A DNA stretch of 64,000 nucleotides from an uncultured Clostridia bacterium (lineage in GTDB: Bacteria > Bacillota > Clostridia > Oscillospirales > Acutalibacteraceae). Positions 54,022 through 63,004 of the stretch are shown here, one piece after another. Position 1 is the first letter of the stretch; every line of letters starts with the position of its first letter. The stretch covers positions 1 through 64,000 of the forward strand of contig CANPBX010000009.1 of the NCBI GenBank assembly GCA_947572385.1. The letters run 5' to 3'. The notes under the pieces were generated by a model. The model had not been told where the DNA came from. It ran no database searches and saw only the letters and a program-made list of their open reading frames with translations. Made by a program: the position numbers and the translations under genes.

Positions 54022-55545
54022 ATGGGATTAGAAATGATAGACGCCGGCTGGCTTTCGATACTGCCGCCGGTGGTAGCCATCACCCTGGCCCTGCTCACAA
54101 AGGAGGTGTACTCGTCCCTGTTTTTGGGGATATTCACCGGCATGTGCGTGTACTGCTTCTCCACCGGCAGCAGCCTGCTCCGGGCGGTTACATACGTCTT
54201 TGACATGATGGCTGTGAAAATCGGGGACAACGGTTATATGATAATCTTCCTGGTCCTGCTGGGCTCCCTGGTGGTTACAGTCACCCGCTCAGGGGGCACC
54301 GCCGCCTATGGCCAGTGGGCCATCAGGCGCATTAGGACCCGGCGCTCAGCCAAGCTCACCACCGCGCTACTGGGCCTGATGATTTTCCTGGACGACGGCT
54401 TCAACTGCCTTACCGTCGGCACCGTAATGCGCCCCATTACCGACAAGCATAAGATATCCCGGGAAAAGCTTTCATACCTTCTGGACGCCACCGCCGCGCC
54501 AATCTGCATTATCGCCCCCATCTCAAGCTGGGCGGTTGCCGTGGCCTCGGAGGTGGAGGAGGCCGGGGGGCTTGGGGCCTTTGTGCAGACCATCCCCTTT
54601 AACCTCTACGCCCTGCTCACCATTGCAATGGTGTTCTTCCTCAGCGCCACAAGCTTTGACTTCGGGCCCATGAAGAAGGCCGAGGAGTCCCCCCAGTACC
54701 CGCCGGAGGCTTCCGGCACCATGGAGAGCGCCATAGAGCCCAAAGGCACGGTGCTGGACCTGGTGCTGCCCATCGTCACCCTTATTATCACCGCCATCCT
54801 GGGCATGGCATATGTGGGGGGCTTCTTCCAGGGCGTGAGCTTTGCCGAGGCCATAGGCCAGAACCCGGTAGCCGGGCTCACCCTGGGCACCTTCGCGGGG
54901 CTGCTTGTGGCCCTTGCCATGTACCTGCCCAGGAGGATAATGACCATGAAGGAGTTCATGTCCGGCATTATCGACGGTATCAAGACCATGATACCCGCCC
55001 TCACCATACTTATCCTAGCCTGGGCCCTGGGCGGCGTTTGCCGAGAAATGATAGGCACCGGGAACTTTGTGAGCAGCGTAGTCTCCGGCGGGCATATCTC
55101 CATGAGCCTGATACCCGCCATCGTCTTCGCGGTCGCGGCCTTTTTAAGCTTCTCCATGGGCACCGCCTGGGGCACCTTCGGCATACTCCTGCCCATCGTC
55201 TCCATGATATGCTCAGGCCCCGCCGGAGCCGCCGTGCTCATGCCCTCCCTGGGAGCAACCCTGGCGGGCTCCGTCTACGGCGACCACTGCTCCCCCATCT
55301 CCGACACCACCATACTGGCCTCCACCGGCGCCCAGTGCGACCACCTGCGCCACGTTGAGACCCAGCTGCCCTATGCCACTTTAGTGGCGGCGGTGTGCTT
55401 TCTGGGCTACATAGTGGCGGGCTTCTCCCGCAGCGCCCCTGTGACTATAGCCGCCTCACTTATAATGCTGGGGCTGGTGTTCGCGGGAATCGCCCTTTTG
55501 CAGAAAAGGGGAAAAGAGCCCGGCTTCGCGCCAAAAAAGAGCTGA
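54022..55545 (+). CDS. nhaC: NhaC family Na+/H+ antiporter
   Basis: A 507-residue membrane transporter with about 12 helices. GLMIFLDDGFNCLTVGTVMR and SFSMGTAWGTFGILLPIVSM with SVYGDHCSPISDTTILAST are the NhaC signatures. It would exchange Na+ (or an organic substrate such as malate/lactate, as in MleN) for protons. AGGAGG precedes ATG 54022. In a cell with an Rnf complex, such an antiporter links sodium and proton gradients. It is monocistronic. Confidence 0.9.
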   Translation: MGLEMIDAGWLSILPPVVAITLALLTKEVYSSLFLGIFTGMCVYCFSTGSSLLRAVTYVFDMMAVKIGDNGYMIIFLVLLGSLVVTVTRSGGTAAYGQWAIRRIRTRRSAKLTTALLGLMIFLDDGFNCLTVGTVMRPITDKHKISREKLSYLLDATAAPICIIAPISSWAVAVASEVEEAGGLGAFVQTIPFNLYALLTIAMVFFLSATSFDFGPMKKAEESPQYPPEASGTMESAIEPKGTVLDLVLPIVTLIITAILGMAYVGGFFQGVSFAEAIGQNPVAGLTLGTFAGLLVALAMYLPRRIMTMKEFMSGIIDGIKTMIPALTILILAWALGGVCREMIGTGNFVSSVVSGGHISMSLIPAIVFAVAAFLSFSMGTAWGTFGILLPIVSMICSGPAGAAVLMPSLGATLAGSVYGDHCSPISDTTILASTGAQCDHLRHVETQLPYATLVAAVCFLGYIVAGFSRSAPVTIAASLIMLGLVFAGIALLQKRGKEPGFAPKKS

Positions 55546-55567
55546 AAATCCCAGTAAACACACACGA

Positions 55568-55599
55568 AACCGGACCCTTTTTACAGGGTCCGGTTTTTT
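55568..55599 (+). terminator. terminator after nhaC
   Basis: A perfect 10-bp stem AACCGGACCC/GGGTCCGGTT (55568-55595) followed by TTTTTT. It lies between convergent genes. Confidence 0.9.
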
Positions 55600-55603
55600 G
55601 TCC

Positions 55604-57004
55604 TCAGTATACGCCCATAAAGGAGAGCGTGGGATAGCACCGCGAGTCGTCTATACATATGCGCAGCAGCCCGGTCCTCACAGGCTCGGGCAGGCGTACA
55701 ATCTTCTTGTACCCCACCACCGTGCCCTCAAAGAGCAGCCTGCCGCCGTCAAATACCCTGAAGCGCTCGATCCTCTGGCTGTCTGTAATATTTTCCTTGA
55801 GCATGATGTAGGAGACCTCTGTCTCTTTCGGGAATCTGACGGCTATCTCGCAGGAGCTTCCTCTTCCTTTAAAATATTCCCCATAGCCGTCCTCCCTGGC
55901 GCAGTCTATCCCGTGCCCGGGCTCCGCGCCCTCTGCAGAGAGCTCCGCCTCCACAAGCAGGTTATTGGCGAAAGCCTTATTTATTCGCTCCCCCAGCTCC
56001 CTAAGGCGCGACACATCGTTTTCATGGAACAGGCCGCTTTTTGCCGGGGGTATATTCAGCAGCAGCGTCGCGTTGCCGCCCACCGAGCGCAGGTATGTGT
56101 CGAAGAGCTCATCAAGGCCCTTGACCCTGCCATCCTCCTCTGGGTGGTAAAACCAGCCGGGACGTATGGACGTGTCCACCTCGGCGGGATACCAGATAAG
56201 CTCTGTCTCCCCCCGGAGTATCTCCCTGCTGCCAAGGTCCATATCCGTGGCGCTGACCTCCCTCTGGCGGAACTCCTCACTGTCCGCCTGCTGGCTGTCC
56301 GCCGCTATCTTCTCCGTGTCCCTCATACGCCTGGGCACAACGCTCCACTCCGATCCTCGGGTGCTCCCGGCCTCATTGCCGCACCAGCGGATATCCGGCC
56401 CGCACACATTCATGCAGGCCCCCGGCTGCAGCCGCCTGACCGTCTCGTAGTACCTCTCCCAGTCATAGGCCTGCTTCTTTCCGCCGGGCCCCACGCCGCA
56501 GGCCCCGTCGAACCAGACGGCGAATATCTCTCCGTAGCCTGTGAGCAGCTCCGTGAGCTGGCCCACAAAATAGTCGTCATATTCCTTCCCCGAGCCGTAG
56601 CAGGGCTGGTGCCTGTCCCATGGCGACAGGTACACCCCGAACTTTATGCCCCCGTCCCTGCACGCGCCGGAGACCTCCCTTACCACATCCCCCCTGCCGC
56701 CCCGGAAGGGGCTGGCGGCGACGGTGTGCCGGGTATATTTGCTGGGCCACAGGCAGAAGCCGTCGTGGTGCTTGCAGGTGAGTATCAGACCCTTCATCCC
56801 CGCCGCTTTCAGGGCGGAAACCCACTGGGAGGCGTCGAACTCCAGGGGGTTAAATATCCCCGGGTCCTCGGTGCCGTCCCCCCACTCAAGGCCGGTGTAG
56901 GTGTTCACCGTAAAGTGGGCAAAGGCATAGAACTCCATCTGCTGAAGGACAAGCTGGCGCGGGCTGGGGCGCACTGCTGTGAGCCTTAGGTCAATGTCCT
57001 GCAT
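55604..57004 (-). CDS. alpha-L-fucosidase, GH29
   Basis: A 466-residue GH29 enzyme that removes alpha-linked L-fucose from glycans. EFYAFAHFTVNTYTGLEWGD, LILTCKHHDGFCLWPSKYT and the nucleophile Asp in IFAVWFDGACG are characteristic; a C-terminal beta-sandwich (about 340-466) follows. No signal peptide is seen, suggesting intracellular action on imported oligosaccharides. It starts 13 bases after the SLH-domain gene, whose stop overlaps its ribosome site (AAGGAG), so the two are co-transcribed. Confidence 0.93.
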   Translation of the reverse strand: MQDIDLRLTAVRPSPRQLVLQQMEFYAFAHFTVNTYTGLEWGDGTEDPGIFNPLEFDASQWVSALKAAGMKGLILTCKHHDGFCLWPSKYTRHTVAASPFRGGRGDVVREVSGACRDGGIKFGVYLSPWDRHQPCYGSGKEYDDYFVGQLTELLTGYGEIFAVWFDGACGVGPGGKKQAYDWERYYETVRRLQPGACMNVCGPDIRWCGNEAGSTRGSEWSVVPRRMRDTEKIAADSQQADSEEFRQREVSATDMDLGSREILRGETELIWYPAEVDTSIRPGWFYHPEEDGRVKGLDELFDTYLRSVGGNATLLLNIPPAKSGLFHENDVSRLRELGERINKAFANNLLVEAELSAEGAEPGHGIDCAREDGYGEYFKGRGSSCEIAVRFPKETEVSYIMLKENITDSQRIERFRVFDGGRLLFEGTVVGYKKIVRLPEPVRTGLLRICIDDSRCYPTLSFMGVY

Positions 57005-57017
57005 AATAATGAGCTCC

Positions 57018-58694
57018 TTATTTTTTTGTGAAGACCAGCATATTTGTAAGGCTTCTGCTTGGCGTTATAAAGGTCTTTCCGTTGCAGTTAAGATAGGTAG
57101 AGGCTCCGCCGTCAACATTTATGGCGCTTGTGCAGCCCAGGGACTTCATAATATTGCCCATGCTCTGCTGGCTGCCGCTGGCGTAAGCTATGACCACCTT
57201 GCCGTCCGCCTTTACGCCTATGAGCATATGGAGCCCGCTGCCAAGCACGTGGGAGTCGTAGTTGCCCTCAGAGGCGTAGTTTGTGAAGATCGCGCCATTT
57301 TTCAGCACAGTGGGGCCGCAGGAGATAAGTGTCTGGACATTCTGGACTGTGGAGCCCACGTATTCGAAGGTACGCTCCAGCTTGTCACCGGCCTCAGCCA
57401 AGGTGAAAAACCTGTCTGTCCAGGAGTCACGGGCCACCCTGGTAAACAGCACATAGCCGCCCTTTGGCACCGGCACGTCTGAAGCCGAGGTATAGACCTT
57501 CGTGATAGTGTTGCTGCTGTCAACGGCAAAAGCGTATGCCACCTTGCCGCTGACCTTTGAGGCAAACTCGCTGGTATATACCATTCTTGCGCCGTCTTTT
57601 GCCGAAACGGTGGTATTAACACCCACGCTCGCAATGGGCTTTGTCTTTGAGCCGTCCGCAGAGGAGACCCGGGCCACTCTCTGGTTTATATTCATCCACT
57701 GGATACTGGCCTTGCCGTTGGAATCAATTACGAAAGCGGCCTCGCGCTTGACGCCCGTGGTATCAGGCCTCATAATGCGCAGCACCTTGCCGTTGCTCAC
57801 AAAGGAGCCGTAGGTGGTATTTGCGCCATTAAGGTGGTTGAACATAGCTCCGTTCACGGCAATATAGGCGTTCTGGCCGCTGAGGATGCTGCTGTAGGAG
57901 GCTGCCGAGTCGAGCCTGCCGTTAGCCAGGGCTATTTTCCCGTTAAAGAACTGGGGGTCGAACTCCACATATGTAGCGCCGTTCTTATACCCTGTGGTGG
58001 GGGCCACAAACTGCGGCTTCGGCTTCTCGGGAATCTTTGAGTCCTCCCAGGTCTCAAGCTCCAGCATATCGCAGATTATCCTGGAGGCCTGGTCCCTTTG
58101 CAGAAGTCCCGAAGGGTCAAAGGCTCCGGAGCCTGTGCCGTCGATGACATTGCCGCTGGTACAGGCGTCAAGGGCCTCCTTCTGTTCAGAGGACAGGCCG
58201 CCGGTATCGGGGAACGTCAGGGGGTCCCTCATAGGGGTAAGTGGCACCACCTCGGGGTGTGCCTTGTGCATGGAGTATACCAGCTCAACTGTCTCCATGC
58301 GGGTGATATCGTCCTTGGGCCTGAAGTTCTCGCCCGGCGGGATGATCCCCTCCTGGGCGGCCCAGTTTACAGACTTTGTGTACCACTGGCCCTTCTTAGA
58401 GTCCGGGCACAGCTCCATATCCTCATATTCCTTGAGCTCCTCGGGAGTCTTTGCCGAGAGTGACAGCATGGTGATAACGTCGCAACGCTTGAGTTTGCTG
58501 CCTGGGTTGAACTTGCCCTTTCCGTCGCCGTTGATGATCCCGGCCTCGGACACCGGATAGACATACTTTGCAAACCATTTTCCCCGGTACACATCGGAGA
58601 ATACCTGCCCCTTGGCAGCAGAGGCGCTCATGACCGGCAGCACTAATACCAGCATGACCACAGCCATGAGCAGTGAGAGAACACGCTTTTTCAT
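57018..58694 (-). CDS. SLH-domain surface protein with phosphodiester glycosidase (NAGPA) domain
   Basis: A 558-residue secreted protein. A signal peptide (KKRVLSLLMAVVMLVLVLPV..ASA) precedes three S-layer homology repeats (FSDVYRGKWFAKYVYPVSEA; WYTKSVNWAAQEGIIPPGEN; FPDTGGLSSEQKEALDAC) that bind cell-wall polymers. The C-terminal half is a NAGPA-type domain: YIAVNGAMFNHLNG, LISCGPTVLKNG, and the closing SAINVDGGASTYLNCNG. NAGPA proteins cleave phosphodiester-linked sugars. The start at ATG 58694 is behind AGGAAG; ATG 58718 lacks a site. Confidence 0.88.
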   Translation of the reverse strand: MKKRVLSLLMAVVMLVLVLPVMSASAAKGQVFSDVYRGKWFAKYVYPVSEAGIINGDGKGKFNPGSKLKRCDVITMLSLSAKTPEELKEYEDMELCPDSKKGQWYTKSVNWAAQEGIIPPGENFRPKDDITRMETVELVYSMHKAHPEVVPLTPMRDPLTFPDTGGLSSEQKEALDACTSGNVIDGTGSGAFDPSGLLQRDQASRIICDMLELETWEDSKIPEKPKPQFVAPTTGYKNGATYVEFDPQFFNGKIALANGRLDSAASYSSILSGQNAYIAVNGAMFNHLNGANTTYGSFVSNGKVLRIMRPDTTGVKREAAFVIDSNGKASIQWMNINQRVARVSSADGSKTKPIASVGVNTTVSAKDGARMVYTSEFASKVSGKVAYAFAVDSSNTITKVYTSASDVPVPKGGYVLFTRVARDSWTDRFFTLAEAGDKLERTFEYVGSTVQNVQTLISCGPTVLKNGAIFTNYASEGNYDSHVLGSGLHMLIGVKADGKVVIAYASGSQQSMGNIMKSLGCTSAINVDGGASTYLNCNGKTFITPSRSLTNMLVFTKK

Positions 58695-58747
58695 AACTAC
58701 TGACACTTCCTTCTTCATAAACTTGGTGTGCTTTTGGATATTATTTC

Positions 58748-58776
58748 AGTATATCACACGTCCAGGCACATTGCAA
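58748..58776 (-). promoter_or_regulatory. promoter of the SLH protein-fucosidase operon
   Basis: Minus-strand TTGCAA (58776-58771), 17-base spacer, TATACT (58753-58748). Confidence 0.75.
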
Positions 58777-58787
58777 CCTGTTTTTCA

Positions 58788-58819
58788 CAAAAAAGGGAGC
58801 GGGTCACCCCGCCCCTTTC
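58788..58819 (-). terminator. terminator after the 66-residue protein gene
   Basis: A GC-rich stem GGGGCGGG-GTGA-CCCGCTCC read on the minus strand is followed by TTTTTTG. Confidence 0.75.
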
Positions 58820-59018
58820 ACTTTTCCTGGCGCTTCTTTTTCGGTATCGCCATGGAGGAGAGCTCCTGGTAGCTCTCCCACTCCTCCCTATCCTTCGGGG
58901 TCTTGTACATCAGCCCGGTACACTCATTGGCAGAGGCCACATTTGATAGGTCCGGAAACTGCTCCCCCGCCGGCTCCTCGTGCTCCCTATAGTCTATCCT
59001 TCTCTTTGGCTTTTCCAT
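58818..59018 (-). CDS. small hydrophilic protein, unknown function
   Basis: A 66-residue charged protein rich in Glu and Lys (EKPKRRIDYREHEEPAGEQF; GLMYKTPKDREEWESYQELS; IPKKKRQEK). No domain is recognised; no signal peptide or membrane helix. It is supported by a good ribosome site (GGGAGGTG, 7 bases before ATG 59018), normal codon use and a terminator directly after it. It lies 48 bases downstream of alr, in the same direction. Confidence 0.7.
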   Translation of the reverse strand: MEKPKRRIDYREHEEPAGEQFPDLSNVASANECTGLMYKTPKDREEWESYQELSSMAIPKKKRQEK

Positions 59019-59066
59019 AAAACAGCACCTCCCAAGGGCTATTATGCCCTTTGAAGGCGCTGATAT

Positions 59067-60269
59067 TTACTCTGAAAGCAGCTGATTATATATGCTCTCC
59101 ACCCTGCCGTCCTTCAGGTACACCCTCGGCACGCGCTTTGACAGGGCGCAGACCACCTCATAGCTGATGGTGTCCTCCCAGCCCGCCACCTCCCCGGCGG
59201 ATATTTCCTCCCCGCCGTCCCGGCCTATGAGGGTCACCCGGTCGCCCATGCTCGCCTCCGGCAGCTCGGTCACGTCCGCCATGAGCTGGTCCATACATAT
59301 GCGCCCCAGCACCGGGCAGCGCCTGCCCCTGATGAGCACCGCCGCACCGCCGGTCCCAAGGGCCCTGGGGTAGCCGTCGGCGTAGCCCACCGGCACTGTC
59401 GCCACCCGCATTTCCCGCTCTGCCGTAAATTTCCTGCCGTAGCTTATGGTCGCCCCGGGCTGCACTGTCTTCACATGGGACACCACCGAGCGCAGAGCCA
59501 GAACAGGCCGGAGCTCCGGCCTGGCCCTCAGCTTTGCCGAGGGGTACAGGCCGTAGAGCACCACCCCGGCCCGCACCATGTCCAGGTGTGAAAGGGGATA
59601 GTCAAACACCGCCGCCGAGTTGGCACAGTGCCTGAGCAGCGGCTGCCCGCTTCCGATCCCCGCCCGTACCAGGGCCTCAGAGAGCTCCTTAAAGCAGCCG
59701 AACTGCCGCATGGTAAAGGCGTCCCCCTCCTCTCCCTCGTCGGACACGGCGAAGTGGGAGAAGACCCCCTCGGGCAGGAGCCCCGGCAGGGAGCAGGCCT
59801 TTATTACCTCACCTATGGCCCCTTCGTCCCTGAAAATATCCTGGAAGTAAAATCCCAAGCGGCTCATGCCGGTGTCTATCTTCAAATGCACCTTCACCTT
59901 CACGCCCATTGCCGCCGCGCACAGCGAGAGCTTCTCCCCGTAGTCCATAGAGTACACGCACTGGGAGATATCCCCCTTCGCCAGCGCCCCGGCCTCCTCC
60001 GGCGGGGTGAAGCCCAGTACCAGCACAGGCCGGACTATCCCGCCACGGCGCAGCTGTAGGGCCTCCTCAAGATTTGATACGGCAAACCAGTCGGCGCCCA
60101 GGCTCTGGAGCTCAGCGGCTGTCCTCAATGCCCCGTGGCCGTAGCAGTCGGCCTTTACAACACAGCAGACCATGGCCCTGGGGTCCGTGCTGCCGCGCAC
60201 TATGCGGTAGTTGTTCGCAAGGGCGTCCAGGTCTATCTCGGCCCAGGTGCGCCGGATTATCTCAGTCAT
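59067..60269 (-). CDS. alr: alanine racemase
   Basis: A PLP enzyme making D-alanine for peptidoglycan, 400 residues. The cofactor lysine is in AMVCCVVKADCYGHGALRTA, the second catalytic base Tyr in GATISYGRKFTAEREMRVAT, with HLKIDTGMSRLGF, HCANSAAVFDYPLSHLDMVR and RICMDQLMADVTE typical. The start ATG 60269 follows GGAGG by 6 bases; a longer frame upstream lacks a site. It is divergent from the yfcE-like gene. Confidence 0.96.
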   Translation of the reverse strand: MTEIIRRTWAEIDLDALANNYRIVRGSTDPRAMVCCVVKADCYGHGALRTAAELQSLGADWFAVSNLEEALQLRRGGIVRPVLVLGFTPPEEAGALAKGDISQCVYSMDYGEKLSLCAAAMGVKVKVHLKIDTGMSRLGFYFQDIFRDEGAIGEVIKACSLPGLLPEGVFSHFAVSDEGEEGDAFTMRQFGCFKELSEALVRAGIGSGQPLLRHCANSAAVFDYPLSHLDMVRAGVVLYGLYPSAKLRARPELRPVLALRSVVSHVKTVQPGATISYGRKFTAEREMRVATVPVGYADGYPRALGTGGAAVLIRGRRCPVLGRICMDQLMADVTELPEASMGDRVTLIGRDGGEEISAGEVAGWEDTISYEVVCALSKRVPRVYLKDGRVESIYNQLLSE

Positions 60270-60308
60270 AGAAACCTCCAGAAATTTATCCACTCTCCCC
60301 CTATTGGC

Positions 60309-60337
60309 TTGCGTTCCGGGAGCTTTTCGGCTATACT
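60309..60337 (+). promoter_or_regulatory. promoter of the YfcE-like gene
   Basis: TTGCGT (60309-60314), 17-base spacer, TATACT (60332-60337); an AT-rich run follows. Confidence 0.6.
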
Positions 60338-60371
60338 TGTATATATATAATATTAAGAAAGGCTGATCGAT

Positions 60372-60917
60372 ATGAAATGGCTGATCGCGTCCGACATACA
60401 CGGCTCGGCCCTATACTGCCGCGCCCTGCTTGAGGCGTACAAAAGAGAGGCGGCCTGCCGCCTTCTGCTCCTTGGGGACCTCCTGTACCACGGCCCCCGC
60501 AACGACCTGCCGGAGGGCTATGCGCCCAAGGAGGTCATCTCCATGCTCAGCGCCATGAAGGATAAAATATTCTGCGTGCGGGGCAACTGCGAGGCCGAGG
60601 TGGACCAGATGGTCCTGCCCTTCCCTGTGCTGGGCGAATACTGCCTGATAGAGTCGGCAGGCAGGCTCGTCTTCGCCACCCATGGGCATGTGTACAACAC
60701 GGATAATCCCCCTGCCCTGTCCCCCGGGGACCTGCTGCTCCACGGGCACACCCATATACCCGCCAAGGTCAAAACTCCGGCCGGGTGGTGGTACTTAAAC
60801 CCCGGCTCCGTGTCCATACCCAAAGAGGGGAGCGCGCATGGCTATATGACCCTTGAAGGGGGCCTGTTCACCTGGAGATCCCTTGACGGCGTGGAGTACG
60901 ACAGGCTGGAGCTTTAA
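60372..60917 (+). CDS. yfcE: YfcE/MJ0936-type metallophosphodiesterase
   Basis: A 181-residue calcineurin-like phosphoesterase. Metal ligands are in LIASDIHGS, LLLLGDLLYHGPRN, VRGNCE, VFATHGHVYN and LLLHGHTHIPA, followed by YLNPGSVSIPK. E. coli YfcE hydrolyses phosphodiesters in vitro; the physiological substrate is unknown. GAAAGG precedes ATG 60372. It is convergent with the DUF6106 gene four bases away, without a clear terminator between. Confidence 0.92.
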   Translation: MKWLIASDIHGSALYCRALLEAYKREAACRLLLLGDLLYHGPRNDLPEGYAPKEVISMLSAMKDKIFCVRGNCEAEVDQMVLPFPVLGEYCLIESAGRLVFATHGHVYNTDNPPALSPGDLLLHGHTHIPAKVKTPAGWWYLNPGSVSIPKEGSAHGYMTLEGGLFTWRSLDGVEYDRLEL

Positions 60918-60921
60918 AGCC

Positions 60922-61461
60922 TCAGCCCCTGCCGAACTTCTCAAACTTCAGCGAGCGGGGGATAAACTTCTTGATTGCCTCCTGCATGTCCCCGTCCGGG
61001 TCGAAGACGACCAGGGTCTTCCCGGTTTTGCCGCTGTGTACTATCATGTACCAGGAATCCCGGTGGTCCGAAAACTGTGTGGCGAATATCCTGTTGTCAA
61101 AGGACCGGGTCTTGAGCCTTGCCTCGGCCTCGGAGTATACCCCCAAATCCTCGCAGGAGCTGCACTCAAAGGAGGTCATGCGCTTTCTTGTGGCCCGGTT
61201 CATTATCTTGTCCACGGTGACAAAGCCGTTGGTCAGGCTGTATTCATACTCAAGCATCCGCATGGAGATAAGCTTATATCCCCCGAACACAGCCCCCGCC
61301 ATCACAAGCAGGGAGAGCATGGGGAACATGAGTATCCCCACCCCCACCAGGAAGCCCACGAAGCTGAGCACGATAATAGCCGCTATAATGCCCACGACCA
61401 TCAGCAGGTCCACGGTCTCAAACTTTTTCTTTACCATACGTTCAACGAAGACGTCATTCAT
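60922..61461 (-). CDS. DUF6106 family membrane protein
   Basis: A 179-residue protein with a cytoplasmic start containing MVKKKFETVDLL, two membrane helices near residues 19-60 (MVVGIIAAIIVLSFVGFLVG; LMFPMLSLLVMAGAVFGGYK) and a soluble C-terminal region (EYEYSLTNGFVTVDKIMNRA; SWYMIVHSGKTGKTLVVFDP). The layout and the YEYSLTNG segment fit the DUF6106 family of Clostridia. Two cysteines lie in FECSSCEDLGVY. Function is unknown. It has a strong private promoter. Confidence 0.8.
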   Translation of the reverse strand: MNDVFVERMVKKKFETVDLLMVVGIIAAIIVLSFVGFLVGVGILMFPMLSLLVMAGAVFGGYKLISMRMLEYEYSLTNGFVTVDKIMNRATRKRMTSFECSSCEDLGVYSEAEARLKTRSFDNRIFATQFSDHRDSWYMIVHSGKTGKTLVVFDPDGDMQEAIKKFIPRSLKFEKFGRG

Positions 61462-61515
61462 TTTGCTGTCCCTTTCAAAAAAATAGATTTTTAATAAATT
61501 TTACTGTTGAACTGT

Positions 61516-61544
61516 ATTATAGACCAAAGGAAAGGGAAAGTCAA
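61516..61544 (-). promoter_or_regulatory. promoter of the DUF6106 gene
   Basis: Minus-strand TTGACT (61544-61539), 17-base spacer, perfect TATAAT (61521-61516). Confidence 0.75.
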
Positions 61545-61562
61545 TCAAGTACCAGCAGCTTC

Positions 61563-61591
61563 TTTACTTTTCACATTTTATGTGATAAAAT
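61563..61591 (+). promoter_or_regulatory. promoter and operator of the sucrose/fructan operon
   Basis: TTTACT (61563-61568), 17-base spacer, TAAAAT (61586-61591). The spacer is a perfect palindrome TCACAT-TTT-ATGTGA (61571-61585), a likely repressor site. Confidence 0.65.
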
Positions 61592-61620
61592 GTATGCAAA
61601 AACACAAGGAGGCCTGTCCA

Positions 61621-62973
61621 ATGAGCACCAAAGCTTTGCGGAACTTCCGTCCAGACCTGCACTACACCCCGAGATCCGGCTGGATAAACGACCCCAACGG
61701 CCTTGTCTATGCCGGGGGGAAATACCATCTCTTTGCCCAGTACGGCCCAAAGCCCCAGTGGGGGGATATCCACTGGTCCCACGCCGTAAGCGGCGACCTT
61801 ATACACTGGCAGGACCTGCCCCTGGCCCTTGCCCCCGACAGCCTTGGCATGGTCTTCTCCGGCAGCGCGGTGTACGACAGCGGGAACACCTCGGGCCTGG
61901 GAACCGGGGGCCGTGCCCCTATAGTTGCCATGTACACCTCCCACGGCTGCCACGAGCAGCAGAGCCTTGCCGTGAGCCAGGACGGGGTCTCCTTCACAAA
62001 GCACCCCGGCAACCCGGTGATACCAAACAGGGAAAAGCCCGACTTCAGAGACCCGAAGGTGCTCAGAAACCCCAATGGCGGCTGGACCGTGGTGCTGGCT
62101 GCAGGGGACCACGTGGAGTTCTACGCCTCAAAGGACCTTATTAGCTGGCGGCAGACCGGCAGCTTCGGGCCCGGGGGCAACCTTTCAAAAGGGGTCTGGG
62201 AGTGCCCGGACCTGTTCCCCCTCACTCTCGGGGGTAGGGAGGTATGGGTGCTGATAGTGAGCATGGGGGCCTGCCCGGAAAACCTGGGCAGCCGCACCCA
62301 GTATTTCCTGGGGAATTTTGACGGCGAGACCTTCACATCAGACGGCAGCTTCACAAAGCCTGAGTTTATCGACAGCGGCTTCGACAACTACGCCGGGGTC
62401 ACCTTCTTTGGCACAGAGGAGCGGATACTCGTAGGCTGGGCGGCGAACTGGGTCTATGCAAACAACCTGCCCACCGGGGAGTTCTGCGGGCAGATGACCC
62501 TGCCCCGGGTCCTCTCCCTTGTAGACACCCCCCTCGGGGGACCGAGGCTTGCGGGCGCCCCTGTAAGCGATAGGCTGTTCGGGGAGCCGGTGCCTGTCTC
62601 GGGCAGTCTCCCAGGCGAGGTATATAAGCTCACCGTCTCAGGGGAGGGGGAGGCTGAGATATCCCTGTCAAACAGCCTGGGTGAAGCCTTCCTCTTTGGA
62701 GTAGACGGCGGCGGGGATATCTACATAGACCGTAGCAGTTCCGGGGCAAGGGACTTTGACCCCGAGTTTGCAAAGCCCGAGTACGGCAGGATATCCGCCC
62801 CGCGCTTCTTCGACGGCCCCTGGACCCTGGAGCTCACCTTCGACCGCTCCGTCTGCGAGCTCTTTGGGGATAAGGGCACCCGGGCCTTTACCCAGCTTCT
62901 GTACCCCACAGAGCCCTATACCAGTATAGATATAAAGGGGAATGCCCGGGCTGGGATAAGCCTGATAAAATAA
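61621..62973 (+). CDS. sacA: sucrose-6-phosphate hydrolase/beta-fructosidase, GH32
   Basis: A 450-residue GH32 enzyme. The nucleophile Asp is in SGWINDPNGLVYAGGKYHLF, the stabiliser Asp in KPDFRDPKVLRNP, and the acid/base Glu in KGVWECPDLFPL; a C-terminal beta-sandwich follows (LELTFDRSVCELFGDKGTRA). No signal peptide is present, so it acts on imported sucrose, sucrose 6-phosphate or small fructans. AAGGAGG precedes ATG 61621. The fructokinase gene follows 31 bases later. Confidence 0.93.
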   Translation: MSTKALRNFRPDLHYTPRSGWINDPNGLVYAGGKYHLFAQYGPKPQWGDIHWSHAVSGDLIHWQDLPLALAPDSLGMVFSGSAVYDSGNTSGLGTGGRAPIVAMYTSHGCHEQQSLAVSQDGVSFTKHPGNPVIPNREKPDFRDPKVLRNPNGGWTVVLAAGDHVEFYASKDLISWRQTGSFGPGGNLSKGVWECPDLFPLTLGGREVWVLIVSMGACPENLGSRTQYFLGNFDGETFTSDGSFTKPEFIDSGFDNYAGVTFFGTEERILVGWAANWVYANNLPTGEFCGQMTLPRVLSLVDTPLGGPRLAGAPVSDRLFGEPVPVSGSLPGEVYKLTVSGEGEAEISLSNSLGEAFLFGVDGGGDIYIDRSSSGARDFDPEFAKPEYGRISAPRFFDGPWTLELTFDRSVCELFGDKGTRAFTQLLYPTEPYTSIDIKGNARAGISLIK

Positions 62974-63004
62974 CAAAAATATACTCTGAAAGGAAACTGA
63001 TACT

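Noticed and set aside
60337..60356. AT-rich run TATATATATAATATT as a replication or repeat feature
   Set aside because: It is short and unrepeated, and best explained as part of the promoter region between two divergent genes.
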